Shown here piece after piece: positions 14,912 through 22,938 of a stretch of DNA of 28,466 nucleotides. Every line of letters starts with the position of its first letter. The stretch's first letter is position 1. Position numbers and translations under genes: made by a program. The stretch lies in the NCBI GenBank assembly GCA_905216145.1, contig CAJMST010000025.1:1-28466 (forward strand), read 5' to 3'. Source of the DNA: an uncultured bacterium (GTDB taxonomy: Bacteria; Actinomycetota; Coriobacteriia; Coriobacteriales; Coriobacteriaceae). The notes below the pieces were generated by a model that was not told the DNA's origin, made no database searches, and saw only the letters and a program-made list of their open reading frames with translations.

Positions 14912-15394
14912 TTAGCGCAGCAGCTCGGTGAGGTTTCGCTTAAAACGAGCGCGGTCTTCGCTGGTAAATGCCGCCGGTCCGCGAGTGCGTCCCCCGGCGC
15001 GGCGTACCTTCTTTTCCTCGTGGCGAATAAACAGCTGCATGTCGATGGTCGCTTTGTCGTAGACGCGCCCGCGCACGCCGATGGCGGCGGCATCGCGCCC
15101 GAGCGCCATGCTCGCCAAGCCAATGTCCTGCGTCACGACTACGTCGCCCGCCTGCAGGCGTTCGACAATGGCAAAGTCGGCGCTGTCGGCGCCCACGCTC
15201 ACATCGAGTGTCGTGACCCAAAAGCCGCGTCGCGCGTGCTCGGCATCGCGCGGGTCGTCGCGGCGAATGTGCCGTTCCAGGTTTTGCGTGCTGTTGCCGG
15301 CGATAACAATGGCGACGCCCGCCCGCCGCGCGCAGTCAATCGACTCGCGCGTGACCGGGCAGGCGTCGGCATCAATAAAGAGCGTTCGCGGCAT
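14912..15394 (-). CDS. YaiI/YqxD family (DUF188) protein
   Basis: This 160-residue protein belongs to the conserved UPF0178/DUF188 family, thought to adopt a PIN-like nuclease fold but with no firm biological role. The N-terminal FIDADACPV carries the family's paired aspartates, and DIGLASMAL and GRVYDKATI follow in family order. The last 30 residues (RRAGGRTRGPAAF) are basic, as in relatives. The ATG comes immediately after the TAG of the DUF308 gene upstream, so translation is probably coupled; the ribosome binding site is weak, which supports coupling. Confidence 0.88.
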   Translation of the reverse strand: MPRTLFIDADACPVTRESIDCARRAGVAIVIAGNSTQNLERHIRRDDPRDAEHARRGFWVTTLDVSVGADSADFAIVERLQAGDVVVTQDIGLASMALGRDAAAIGVRGRVYDKATIDMQLFIRHEEKKVRRAGGRTRGPAAFTSEDRARFKRNLTELLR

Positions 15395-15997
15395 CTAGTG
15401 CACCAGTTTGCCAAATTGAATAGCACGAACAATCAGCGTTACGCCAAACACCAGCAGCGCGGCGCCGCTAAAGATGACGAGCATCTTGGCCGACCACAGC
15501 GGATAGATAAACACGAACATGCCGGCGATGATGGAGAGTGCACCGCTCAGGATGGCGAGGGCACGGTTGGACGAAAGCTCGGACTCCAGAATGGACATGA
15601 CACCTTCGACAATCCAGCCAAAGCCGGCCACGATAACCACCATCGTGGTGAGCGTCGCGGTCGAGAAGGCCTGGTTGCGCAGGATTATGACGCCGCCCAA
15701 GATAATGAGTAGGTTGGAGATGATGCTCGTCACGCGCCAGCCGGTGGGCAGCAGCGGCTCAAAAATGGCAGTGAACAGCCTGATGGCAGCAGTGATTACA
15801 AAGTAAAAACCCAGGACAGTCGTCAAAAAGACGAGGGACTTGGCGGGTGCAAAAAGCAGCGCGATACCAGCAATGAGCGCTAAGACGCCCGTGATGGCGT
15901 AAATCCAGCGTACGGCCTTGACGGCTTTGCCCGCCATGCTTCTCTCGTCAAATCCAAACTGGCTCGATTTTTGGTCATCGTTCTTAAAGATGCCCAT
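15395..15997 (-). CDS. HdeD-like DUF308 membrane protein
   Basis: This 200-residue protein has a polar N-terminus of about 30 residues followed by six hydrophobic segments spaced roughly every 25 residues, arranged as three hairpins, as in HdeD/DUF308 proteins. HdeD in enterobacteria is linked to acid resistance, but no function is established for the wider family. The ATG at 15997 is chosen because AAAGGAG lies 6 nt before it; a longer frame to 16033 lacks a binding site. It is the first gene of a pair with the YaiI gene. Confidence 0.82.
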   Translation of the reverse strand: MGIFKNDDQKSSQFGFDERSMAGKAVKAVRWIYAITGVLALIAGIALLFAPAKSLVFLTTVLGFYFVITAAIRLFTAIFEPLLPTGWRVTSIISNLLIILGGVIILRNQAFSTATLTTMVVIVAGFGWIVEGVMSILESELSSNRALAILSGALSIIAGMFVFIYPLWSAKMLVIFSGAALLVFGVTLIVRAIQFGKLVH

Positions 15998-16185
15998 AAT
16001 GTCTCCTTTCCGTGCGGCGTAAGCCTTGATCATTACAACCAGTATCGCCTAAAGGCGCTGGCGTATGGGTCGGGGAGGGCGAAACGTAACCCAAAGGCCC
16101 CAAATTGTTTCCGTTGTTCCCCACGTCGCGATTTTCTATTCAACAGGTGTAGAACATTGCAGCCCTGTTCGTTATTGCCTACGTT

Positions 16186-16204
16186 TTAGGTTAGATTTTC
16201 CTAA
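16186..16204 (+). promoter_or_regulatory. DtxR/IdeR-like iron box upstream of the nitroreductase
   Basis: TTAGGTTAGATTTTCCTAA matches the known IdeR/DtxR box consensus TTAGGTTAGGCTAACCTAA at 15 of 19 positions, with both TTAGG/CCTAA ends intact. It lies 28 nt before the nitroreductase start. A DtxR-family regulator is encoded at 7054-7443. Confidence 0.55.
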
Positions 16205-16232
16205 GAACAATTGCCCGAAATTGGGGGTCCCT

Positions 16233-16904
16233 ATGAACGAAGCAGTTCCCGCAGCGCCGGTAAGCGCTGAGTCGATGGCAAAGCAGGGTTGCGAAAAGCT
16301 CGGCTTGGACGCGTTTGATGCGTTGGTTCGCTGCGCCCGCACGTGCCGTCGCTTTGACGAGTCCATGCGCGTGCCGCGTGAGCTTTTGCTTGAGCTGGCG
16401 GAGCTGGCGCACCTGACTCCCTGTGGTGCCAATGCTCAGCGTCTGCGTTTTCATGTGGTAAGCGGTGCAGAGGACTGCGCGCGTGTATTTGACGAGCTTG
16501 CATGGGCCGGCGCGCTTAAGGACTGGTCGGGTCCTGCCGAGGGCGAGCGCCCGACCGGCTACATCGCGATTCTTGCCGAGCGCGCCGTTCCGGGCAAGCC
16601 CGCCGCTCCTATTACCGAGGTCGACACGGGCATTGCCGCGCAGACGATGATGCTCGCCGCCCGCAGCGCCACGCCCGAGGTGGCAGCCTGCATGTTCAAG
16701 GCCTTTACGCCCCACGCGATCGATGCCATGGGGCTCGATAACGACAAGTATGAGCTCAAGCTGATCATGGCGTTTGGCGTTCCGGCCGAGACACAGGTGA
16801 TCGATGCGATCGATTCCAACCCCGACGGCTCCATCAATTATTGGCGCGACGAGGCGCAGGTGCACCACGTACCCAAGCGCTCGCTTGTCGACGTACTGGT
16901 GTAG
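16233..16904 (+). CDS. nitroreductase-family FMN flavoprotein
   Basis: This 223-residue enzyme is a nitroreductase-like oxidoreductase using FMN and NAD(P)H on nitro compounds, quinones or related substrates. The N-terminal CARTCRRFDES matches the FMN-phosphate-binding S/R-R region and LTPCGANAQRLRFHVV the second flavin motif. Later GIAAQTMMLAA and the C-terminal segment follow family order. The first 25 residues are Ala/Pro-rich. The ATG at 16233 follows GGGGG at about 7 nt; an upstream extension of the frame to 16065 has no binding site and crosses the iron box. Control by iron is inferred from that box. The substrate is unknown. Confidence 0.83.
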   Translation: MNEAVPAAPVSAESMAKQGCEKLGLDAFDALVRCARTCRRFDESMRVPRELLLELAELAHLTPCGANAQRLRFHVVSGAEDCARVFDELAWAGALKDWSGPAEGERPTGYIAILAERAVPGKPAAPITEVDTGIAAQTMMLAARSATPEVAACMFKAFTPHAIDAMGLDNDKYELKLIMAFGVPAETQVIDAIDSNPDGSINYWRDEAQVHHVPKRSLVDVLV

Positions 16905-16936
16905 TTGAGCGTCACCGCGGTGTGATCCGGCGGTAA

Positions 16937-16971
16937 ACCACCACAAAGGTACCTGTCCCCTTTGCGGTGGT
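16937..16971. repeat. 35-bp REP-like palindrome, copy 2
   Basis: ACCACCACAAAGG (16937-16949) pairs with CCTTTGCGGTGGT (16959-16971) with one mismatch around TACCTGTCC. It is an inverted copy of 4110-4144 (32 of 35 positions identical). Confidence 0.82.
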
Positions 16972-16986
16972 GCGAGGGGAGGACGT

Positions 16987-17529
16987 GTGGCAGATTTGTA
17001 TTTGGTGCGGCATGGGCAGACTGAGCTCAATGTGCAGAACATTTTGCAGGGTGGGCACGATTCGCCGCTTACGGCGCGCGGGCGCGAGCAGGCGCTGGCG
17101 ACGCGCGCGGCGTTTGAGGCGCGTGGCGTGACCTTTGACCGTGTGTATTCCTCCCCGTTGGGCCGGGCGCGGCGTACGGCTGAGCTAATTGCTGGTGAGG
17201 GCCGCTCGATAGAGCTGGTCGATGACCTGCGCGAGTGGCATTTGGGCTCGCTGGAGGGTACATCAAATCGCGAGATGCCGCCGCAGCCCTGGGGTGATTA
17301 TCCGGTGGCCTTTGGTGGCGAGTCTGAAGGCGAGCTCCAGTCGCGCATGGTCGCGGCGCTGTCCCACATCATGGCCAGGCCGCAGCACGACTGTGTGCTG
17401 GCAGTTTCCCACGGCTCTTCCTGCCAGGAGTTTCTTGAGTATGTGACTGGCAGGGGAGAGCTACCCGACAACGGTGCCGTGCTTCATTTTGGCTATTGCG
17501 ACGGTGCGTTTTCGCTCCTTGATTGGTAA
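16987..17529 (+). CDS. histidine phosphatase family protein (first of tandem pair)
   Basis: This 180-residue protein has the phosphoglycerate-mutase/acid-phosphatase fold. The catalytic RHG (Arg8, His9) is followed by SSPLGRARRTAE with the second arginine, the LREWHLGSLEG acid region and the second histidine in VSHGSS. It likely dephosphorylates a small phosphorylated metabolite in the cytosol. The start is GTG at 16987 with GGGGAGGA at optimal spacing. It is followed 17 nt later by a paralogue, forming an operon. Confidence 0.87.
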   Translation: MADLYLVRHGQTELNVQNILQGGHDSPLTARGREQALATRAAFEARGVTFDRVYSSPLGRARRTAELIAGEGRSIELVDDLREWHLGSLEGTSNREMPPQPWGDYPVAFGGESEGELQSRMVAALSHIMARPQHDCVLAVSHGSSCQEFLEYVTGRGELPDNGAVLHFGYCDGAFSLLDW

Positions 17530-17546
17530 CGAACGAAAGGACCCCT

Positions 17547-18182
17547 ATGAATAAAGACCTGTATCTGGTTCGTCATGGGCAGACAATATTCAACCTTAAG
17601 CGCATTATTCAGGGTTGGAGTGACTCGCCGCTCACGCAGCTGGGATGCGACCAGGCGGCGCGTGCCGGCATGTTCTTGCGTGCGCGCGGCATTGAACCCG
17701 ATCATGCCTACACCTCCACACTTCATCGCACCGAGCAGACTATCGCCAACCTGTGGCCGGGCTTGGCGTACGAGCGCCTGGACGGTCTGCGTGAGTGGTT
17801 CTTTGGCGACTTTGAGGCCGAGCGCGTGATGCTTATGCCCGAGCGCCCGTGGCGAGATTTCTATCGTCAGTTTGGCGGCGAGGGCCAGATGCAGGTGCGC
17901 GAGCGCATGGCGGCGACGATAACCGATCTTATGCGACGTCCGGACCACGAGTGCGTGCTCGCGGTGAGCCACGGTTCGGCTATCAAGGAGTTTTTGGACC
18001 ACGTGCGGGGCGCGGCGGCCGACGAGCGCGAACGCGTGCCGGGCAACTGCTCAGTGCTGCATTTTGCGTTTGACGATGCGGCCGATACGTTTGAACTGGT
18101 CGAAGTCTTTACGCAGGAAGACTACGCGCGCGAGCTGGGGCTTGAACCGCTCGTGGCTACTGCGGGTCCGCAGCGCGGATAA
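17547..18182 (+). CDS. histidine phosphatase family protein (second of tandem pair)
   Basis: This 211-residue paralogue of the preceding gene carries RHG (Arg9, His10), STLHRTEQT, LREWFFGDFE and VSHGSAIKEFL. Compared with its neighbour it is about 30 residues longer, mainly at the C-terminus. GAAAGGA lies 6 nt before the ATG at 17547. Tandem duplication followed by divergence is the simplest reading. Substrates are unknown. Confidence 0.87.
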   Translation: MNKDLYLVRHGQTIFNLKRIIQGWSDSPLTQLGCDQAARAGMFLRARGIEPDHAYTSTLHRTEQTIANLWPGLAYERLDGLREWFFGDFEAERVMLMPERPWRDFYRQFGGEGQMQVRERMAATITDLMRRPDHECVLAVSHGSAIKEFLDHVRGAAADERERVPGNCSVLHFAFDDAADTFELVEVFTQEDYARELGLEPLVATAGPQRG

Positions 18183-18229
18183 CGCGAGCGCGGCGGCACG
18201 GGTCGTCGGCATAACTTCTCGACGCAAAA

Positions 18230-18268
18230 GGGGGCGGAGATGCATGTACCGGCTGCATCTCCGCCCCC
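18230..18268. terminator. bidirectional terminator between convergent genes
   Basis: GGGGGCGGAGATGCA (18230-18244) and TGCATCTCCGCCCCC (18254-18268) form a perfect 15-bp stem with a 9-nt loop. The minus-strand side is followed by TTTTGC and the plus side by TGTTTG, so it serves the phosphatase operon and the minus-strand serine block. Confidence 0.9.
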
Positions 18269-18312
18269 TGTTTGTTGGGCTGCCGATTTTTGTGCTGGAC
18301 GGTCTGGTCTTG

Positions 18313-19002
18313 CTAGAACCGCGCGACCTGGTGCGTGAGCAGACCCGTCGGAACCTGCGCCGCGCCGCCGCTGACCTGCGCGACGGGGAAGAGCGCAGCT
18401 ACGGTAAAGTTGAACGGCTCTTTGCCCGTGTAGGTGCCGGCGGCACGTGCATCGTCGGCCAGGAGCTGTGATGCCTCGACTAGTGCGACAGCGTAGGCAG
18501 GGTCGTCGGCCAGTGCCGGCTCCGGCGCCTGGTCGAGCATGGCGCGGATGGCCCCGACGGCGTCCTCGCGCTTGACCTCCCACACGCGGTGCGTAATGCC
18601 GGCGGGGTCGGTGACGGCATAGAGTGAAGCGCCCTCTTTTGCGGCGCCGAGGATGATATCCATGACGGGCGAGGCCTCGTAGGCGAGCGACACGGGGCGC
18701 GTCTGCACCTTGAGCTCGGCGATCGCGCGCGCGGCGGCGAGTGCGTCGACGCTCTCGGCGGCGGCCTCGTCGCTACCCGTCAGCACGTTAACCGGGCAGA
18801 TCGCCACGACACCTGTTACGCGTCCCGGCTCCCCTGAGCATTCGTACACGTAGTATGCCGCGCCCGGATCCTTGAGCATGAGCCCATCGGCAATCGCGTC
18901 GCGCAGGGCTTCATTGTCACTCAGAATGCTGCCCATTGCAGGCAGCGCCTCGAGCACGCGGTCCTGAGCCGGGCGGATGCAGGGAAACGGAAGTGCTTTC
19001 AT
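18313..19002 (-). CDS. short DUF1015-like protein
   Basis: This 229-residue protein resembles DUF1015 family members: an N-terminal FPCIRPAQDRV opening, a central PGAAYYVYECSGEPGRVTGVVA segment and a C-terminal EPFNFTVAALFPV segment. Typical members are around 400 residues and contain an ADGHHR-like histidine motif; I cannot find it here, where the matching place reads ALVEASQLLADD. DUF1015 genes are often found beside serA and serC in Firmicutes-like genomes, and serA/serC lie just upstream here, which supports the assignment. The function is not known. AGGA lies about 6 nt before the ATG. Confidence 0.65.
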   Translation of the reverse strand: MKALPFPCIRPAQDRVLEALPAMGSILSDNEALRDAIADGLMLKDPGAAYYVYECSGEPGRVTGVVAICPVNVLTGSDEAAAESVDALAAARAIAELKVQTRPVSLAYEASPVMDIILGAAKEGASLYAVTDPAGITHRVWEVKREDAVGAIRAMLDQAPEPALADDPAYAVALVEASQLLADDARAAGTYTGKEPFNFTVAALFPVAQVSGGAAQVPTGLLTHQVARF

Positions 19003-19041
19003 GGGCGGTCCTAACGCACGAGTCGGTTTGTTCGCGGCTTA

Positions 19042-20262
19042 TTATGCCCCAACTTGGCCGCTCGCGTCCCAGAGCACGTTATCGGCGAGCGCGATTAGCA
19101 CCTGCTGACAACGAACGATATCGGCGTGGGGCACATATTCGTTGGGCTTGTGCGCGAGCGCGAGCGACCCGGGACCGTAGCTCATGCAATTGCGATTACC
19201 TGTCTTGCCGGCAATGACGGCGGTGTCGGTGTAGCCGGTAAAGAAGCCGACGGTCGTGTCCGCGTCCGTCACGTCATCGGCGGCACGCTTGAGCGCTGTT
19301 AGAAGGGGGGAGTTTGGGTCGCGCTCGATGGCGGGGCGGTCGCCCGTCACGGTGTAGCTGCCATGGCAACCGGGAACGGTGGCTTCGGCGACGGCGATGG
19401 CCTGCTCTACCATGCGCGTCGCGGCGGCCGTATCGGTCGGCGGGGTCAGGCGCATGTCGACCCAGACTTTGGCGCGGTCGGGTACGACATAGGGACGGTA
19501 GCCACCTTCGATCTGTCCAAACGTGATGGTCGAAGATCCCAGCTCATCGTGCACGGGCAGCGCCACAAACGCGCGACGGAGCGAACACACGACCTCGGCC
19601 ATGGCGGCGACGGCATCCGCGCCCTTCCACGGCTGGCTCGCATGCGCCGTCACGCCAGCCATTTCAATCTCGAACCACGTGCGCCCCTTGTGCGCCACCT
19701 GGATCTGTCCGTCGGTGGGTTCGGTGTCCAGCACCCATTCACGCGAGCCGACCCAGCCGGCATCGATCGCGGCCTCTGAGCCGCGCATAAAATCTTCCTC
19801 GTCGACCGAGCAGATGAGCGAAAAGCCACGGCGGGGCAGCTCGCCTTCTGCCGCCACGCGCTCGAGCGTATGGACCAGTGCGGCAATGGCGCAGGCTAGG
19901 CCACCCTTCATATCGCAGGTGCCGCGGCCATAGAGTTTATCGTTGCGCACGATCGCTCCGAGCGGCGGAATGTCCGCATCCCAGCCATCGCCCAGCGTAA
20001 CGGTATCCATATGGCAGATATAGACGAGCCGTGGCTCGTCGCTCAGTCCCGGCACGGTGACCATAAGGTTGCGGCGCCCGGGCAGCACCTCGAGTTCCTC
20101 AACCTGCACGGCATGGAGCGCCGGATGACTCAGCTGCGCCAACCGTTCCTCAGCCAACGCTTTGATATAGCGCTCAATCTCGTCCTCATACGCACCCGGG
20201 TCTGAGCTGTCGATCCGCACGAGTCCTTGCGTAAGCCGCCAAGCAAAATCTGTATCAACCAT
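19042..20262 (-). CDS. M20-family metallopeptidase/deacylase (ArgE/DapE-like)
   Basis: This 406-residue zinc enzyme is of the M20 family, hydrolysing amide bonds in small peptides or N-acyl amino acids. Metal and catalytic motifs appear in order: HMDTV (first His and Asp), GRGTCDMKGG (bridging Asp), SVDEEDFMRG (catalytic Glu and ligand Glu), LDTEPTD, and the last His in LAHKPNEYV near the C-terminus. A dimerisation domain sits between (about 180-290). The ATG at 20262 follows GAGGTG. The frame extends to 20409 without a binding site and through the terminator. The substrate (acetylornithine, succinyl-diaminopimelate or dipeptides) is not decidable. It is followed closely by the DUF1015-like gene. 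Confidence 0.87.
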   Translation of the reverse strand: MVDTDFAWRLTQGLVRIDSSDPGAYEDEIERYIKALAEERLAQLSHPALHAVQVEELEVLPGRRNLMVTVPGLSDEPRLVYICHMDTVTLGDGWDADIPPLGAIVRNDKLYGRGTCDMKGGLACAIAALVHTLERVAAEGELPRRGFSLICSVDEEDFMRGSEAAIDAGWVGSREWVLDTEPTDGQIQVAHKGRTWFEIEMAGVTAHASQPWKGADAVAAMAEVVCSLRRAFVALPVHDELGSSTITFGQIEGGYRPYVVPDRAKVWVDMRLTPPTDTAAATRMVEQAIAVAEATVPGCHGSYTVTGDRPAIERDPNSPLLTALKRAADDVTDADTTVGFFTGYTDTAVIAGKTGNRNCMSYGPGSLALAHKPNEYVPHADIVRCQQVLIALADNVLWDASGQVGA

Positions 20263-20341
20263 AGGCACCTCACAGATAGTTAGGTAGACATACAGATTGT
20301 ATGCCAAGAAGCGGCTCGGTGCATTTAATGGAGTGCTCACA

Positions 20342-20376
20342 AAAACGGGGGCGCCTCTCGTGCGAAAGGCGCCCCC
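20342..20376 (-). terminator. terminator of serA
   Basis: GGGGGCGCCT (20347-20356) pairs with AGGCGCCCCC (20367-20376); on the minus strand a GTTTTT run follows. It separates the serC-serA transcript from the M20 gene. Confidence 0.88.
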
Positions 20377-20394
20377 GCGGGCATTCAATGTCAG

Positions 20395-20427
20395 TGACGG
20401 GCAGGCCACATGGGGAACTGCCCGTCA
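20395..20427. repeat. second hairpin after serA
   Basis: TGACGGGCAG (20395-20404) and CTGCCCGTCA (20418-20427) are perfect 10-bp arms. It has no T-run and lies between the serA stop and the true terminator; it may stabilise the mRNA 3' end. Confidence 0.6.
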
Positions 20428-20439
20428 GATCAGCCGGCG

Positions 20440-21603
20440 CTATTTGATTACGCGCACGCGATACATCGACGGAATCTGCTTGAGCGCCTCGATGGTGCTG
20501 CTGTCCAGGTGCTCGTCGGTGTCGAACATGGTGTAGGCGTTCTCGCCAGCGGACTCGTTGGTCATACGCTGCACGTTGGCGTTGTCCTTGGCGAGAATGG
20601 CCGTGATCTGGCCGATCATGTTGGGCACGTTGGCGTGCAGGCAGGCGATGCGGCTTGCGGCGCGCGCCTTGCCCATGCTGCAGGCGGGGTAGTTGACGCT
20701 ATGTGCGATGTTGCCGTTCTCCAGGTAATCCTTGAGCTCGCTGATGGCCATGTCTGCGCAGTTGGCCTCGGCCTCGCCGGTGCCGGCGCCCGAGTGCGTG
20801 GTGATAAACGTATTGGGCATCTTGACGGTCTTGGGAGTGGCAAAGTCGCAGCTAAACCAGCTGAGCTTGCCTGCACGCAGGGCGGCGTCGACGGCGTCCT
20901 CGTCAATGATGGTCTCGCGTGCGTAGTTGATGAGCACGGCGTCCGGTGCCAGCAGGTTAATCTGCTCGGTGCTGATCATGCCGATGGTGTCGGCCTTGCT
21001 GGGCACGTGCACGGTGAGGTAGTCGCAGCCGCGGCAGAGATCCTCGAGCGTGCCCACGCGCTGCACCTCGCGGCTCAGCACCCACGCGTGCTCAACGGAA
21101 ATGAACGGATCGTAGCCATAGACGTCCATGCCCAGATCGACGCAGGCGTTGGCGACCTTGGAGCCCACGTTGCCCAGGCCGATGACACCGATGCGCTTGC
21201 CCTTGAGCTCGCGGCCCACAAAGGCCTTCTTGGCCTTTTCGGCATCGACCTGGATCTCGGGGTCGTCGGCGTTGTCGCGCACCCAGTTCATCGATTGCAC
21301 CACGCCGCGGCTCGAGAGCACCAGCATGCCTAGGACGAGCTCCTTGACGGCGTTGCTGTTGGCGCCGGGGGAGTTAAAGACGACGACGCCCTTCTTGGCG
21401 TACTCCTCGACGGGGATGTTGTTGACGCCGGCACCGCAGCGGGCGATGGCGCGGATGCCCTCGGGCAGCTCGTAGCCGTGCAGGTCGGTCGAGCGCATCA
21501 GGATCGCGTCGGCCTCTTCGGCGGTGCTCACAAATTCGTAGCCCTCGCCAAACTCGACTTTGCCGTCCTTGGTGATATCGTCGATGGTCTTAATCTTACG
21601 CAT
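20440..21603 (-). CDS. serA: D-3-phosphoglycerate dehydrogenase
   Basis: SerA oxidises 3-phosphoglycerate with NAD+, the first step of serine synthesis. The 387-residue protein has the Rossmann motif GLGNVG (142-147), the catalytic arginine in NYARE (Arg229), the catalytic His270 in TTHSGAGT and a C-terminal ACT-type regulatory domain (about 312-387) that usually binds serine. The intervening-domain length matches the short clostridial-type enzymes. The conserved acidic residue expected near position 255-260 (usually in an xEP or TDE motif) reads DFATPKT, so the charge-relay acid is not obvious. It lies downstream of serC on the same strand, with a 72-nt gap. Confidence 0.92.
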   Translation of the reverse strand: MRKIKTIDDITKDGKVEFGEGYEFVSTAEEADAILMRSTDLHGYELPEGIRAIARCGAGVNNIPVEEYAKKGVVVFNSPGANSNAVKELVLGMLVLSSRGVVQSMNWVRDNADDPEIQVDAEKAKKAFVGRELKGKRIGVIGLGNVGSKVANACVDLGMDVYGYDPFISVEHAWVLSREVQRVGTLEDLCRGCDYLTVHVPSKADTIGMISTEQINLLAPDAVLINYARETIIDEDAVDAALRAGKLSWFSCDFATPKTVKMPNTFITTHSGAGTGEAEANCADMAISELKDYLENGNIAHSVNYPACSMGKARAASRIACLHANVPNMIGQITAILAKDNANVQRMTNESAGENAYTMFDTDEHLDSSTIEALKQIPSMYRVRVIK

Positions 21604-21675
21604 GGAAAAACTCCTTAGCAGGTTTTGATCTAAACAGGGTGGTTTGAGATGGCTGGTCGGCCCGCGTGCTGCGGG
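21604..21675 (-). other. serC-serA intercistronic gap with small hairpin
   Basis: On either strand GCCCGC/GCGGGC around 21660-21675 forms a short stem just after serC. The serA binding site (CTAAGGAG type, minus strand) lies near 21609-21616. No separate gene is present. Confidence 0.4.
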
Positions 21676-22800
21676 CTAGTTAGATCGCGGGCTCAAACTA
21701 TGCTGCGCTTCGAAGTCCTTCATGTACGAGGCCAGTGCCTGCACATCTTCCATGGTTACGGCGTTGTAGACGCTAGCGCGCATGCCGCCTACCAGACGAT
21801 GGCCCTTGACGTTTTGAATCTGGTGCTCGGCCGCGCCTGCGACAAAGGCCGCGTCGAGCTCGGCGTCGCCGGTACGGAACGTGACGTTGGCGATGGAGCG
21901 ACTGTCTGTCTGCGCGGTGCCGTGGAATAGTTTACTGTGCTCGAGCAGGTCGTAGAGCAGATTGGCCTTGGCCCAGTTGCGCTCGGCCATGGCGGCAAGT
22001 CCACCGGTCTGTTCAACCCAACGGAACACCTTGCCGCACACGTAGATGCCAAAGGTGTTGGGCGTGTTGAGCATGGAGCCCTTGGCGGCCTGGGTCTTAA
22101 GGTCCAGGTACTGCGGCGTCTGCGCAAAGGCGGGGCCATCTGCGATGAGATCGTCGCGCACGATGACCACGGTCACGCCCGCGGCACCGGCGTTTTTCTG
22201 CGCGCCGGCGTAAATGAGCCCGTAGCGCTCAACGTTGAGCGGCTGCGACAGAAAACAGCTCGAGACATCGGCGACCAGCGGCACATCGCCGCAAGCGGGC
22301 AGCTCGTGGTACATGGTGCCAAAGATGGTGTTGTTCTGGCAGATGTAGACGTAGTCGAGCCCGTCGCCCGCGGCCTCGTCGGCAATGCGCGCGTTGATGT
22401 CGGCCATGTTGGGAATGCGGTCGAAGTTGGTGTCCTCGGAGCTCGCGAGCAGCACGGCCTCGCCGTACTTGGCGGCTTCTTTGTATGCCTTGTTGGCAAA
22501 GTTGCCGGTCACGATGTAGCCGGCGCGGCCGCGGCGCATGAGGTTCATGGGGATGCCCGCAAACTGCAGCGTGGCGCCGCCCTGCAAAAACAGGACGCGG
22601 TAGTTGTCGGGGATGTGCAGCAGGTGACGCAGGGTTGCCTCGGCGTCGTCGATGATCTGCTGGTACATGCTAGATCGATGGCTCATCTCGAGCACGGACA
22701 TGCCGCAACCGCGGTAGTCCATCATCTCGTCGGCGATCTCGGCGAGCACGCTTGTAGGCAGTGCGGCCGGGCCAGCTGAGAAGTTGTGCACACGTGCCAT
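21676..22800 (-). CDS. serC: phosphoserine aminotransferase
   Basis: This PLP enzyme converts 3-phosphohydroxypyruvate and glutamate to phosphoserine, the step after SerA. The 374-residue protein opens with HNFSAGPAALP, the class-V aminotransferase/SerC start. It has the phosphate and PLP contacts GGAT (74-77), Asp178 in VADVSS and the Schiff-base Lys202 in GAQKNAG. HRLVGGMRASVYNA near the C-terminus binds the substrate phosphate. The ATG at 22800 follows GAGGGG; a 16-residue upstream extension has no binding site. serB is not in the window. Confidence 0.94.
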   Translation of the reverse strand: MARVHNFSAGPAALPTSVLAEIADEMMDYRGCGMSVLEMSHRSSMYQQIIDDAEATLRHLLHIPDNYRVLFLQGGATLQFAGIPMNLMRRGRAGYIVTGNFANKAYKEAAKYGEAVLLASSEDTNFDRIPNMADINARIADEAAGDGLDYVYICQNNTIFGTMYHELPACGDVPLVADVSSCFLSQPLNVERYGLIYAGAQKNAGAAGVTVVIVRDDLIADGPAFAQTPQYLDLKTQAAKGSMLNTPNTFGIYVCGKVFRWVEQTGGLAAMAERNWAKANLLYDLLEHSKLFHGTAQTDSRSIANVTFRTGDAELDAAFVAGAAEHQIQNVKGHRLVGGMRASVYNAVTMEDVQALASYMKDFEAQHSLSPRSN

Positions 22801-22938
22801 CTTCTGGTTCCCCTCGTAGTCGTTTGAACGTTCGGGATACTTTAGCACAGTGGAGCGGTAGGCGCGACCGCATCACAGCAAAACCCGAGTGCGCCGCTAT
22901 GATTTACAGGGTTGTTACATGGAAGACTTGGCGCTAGC

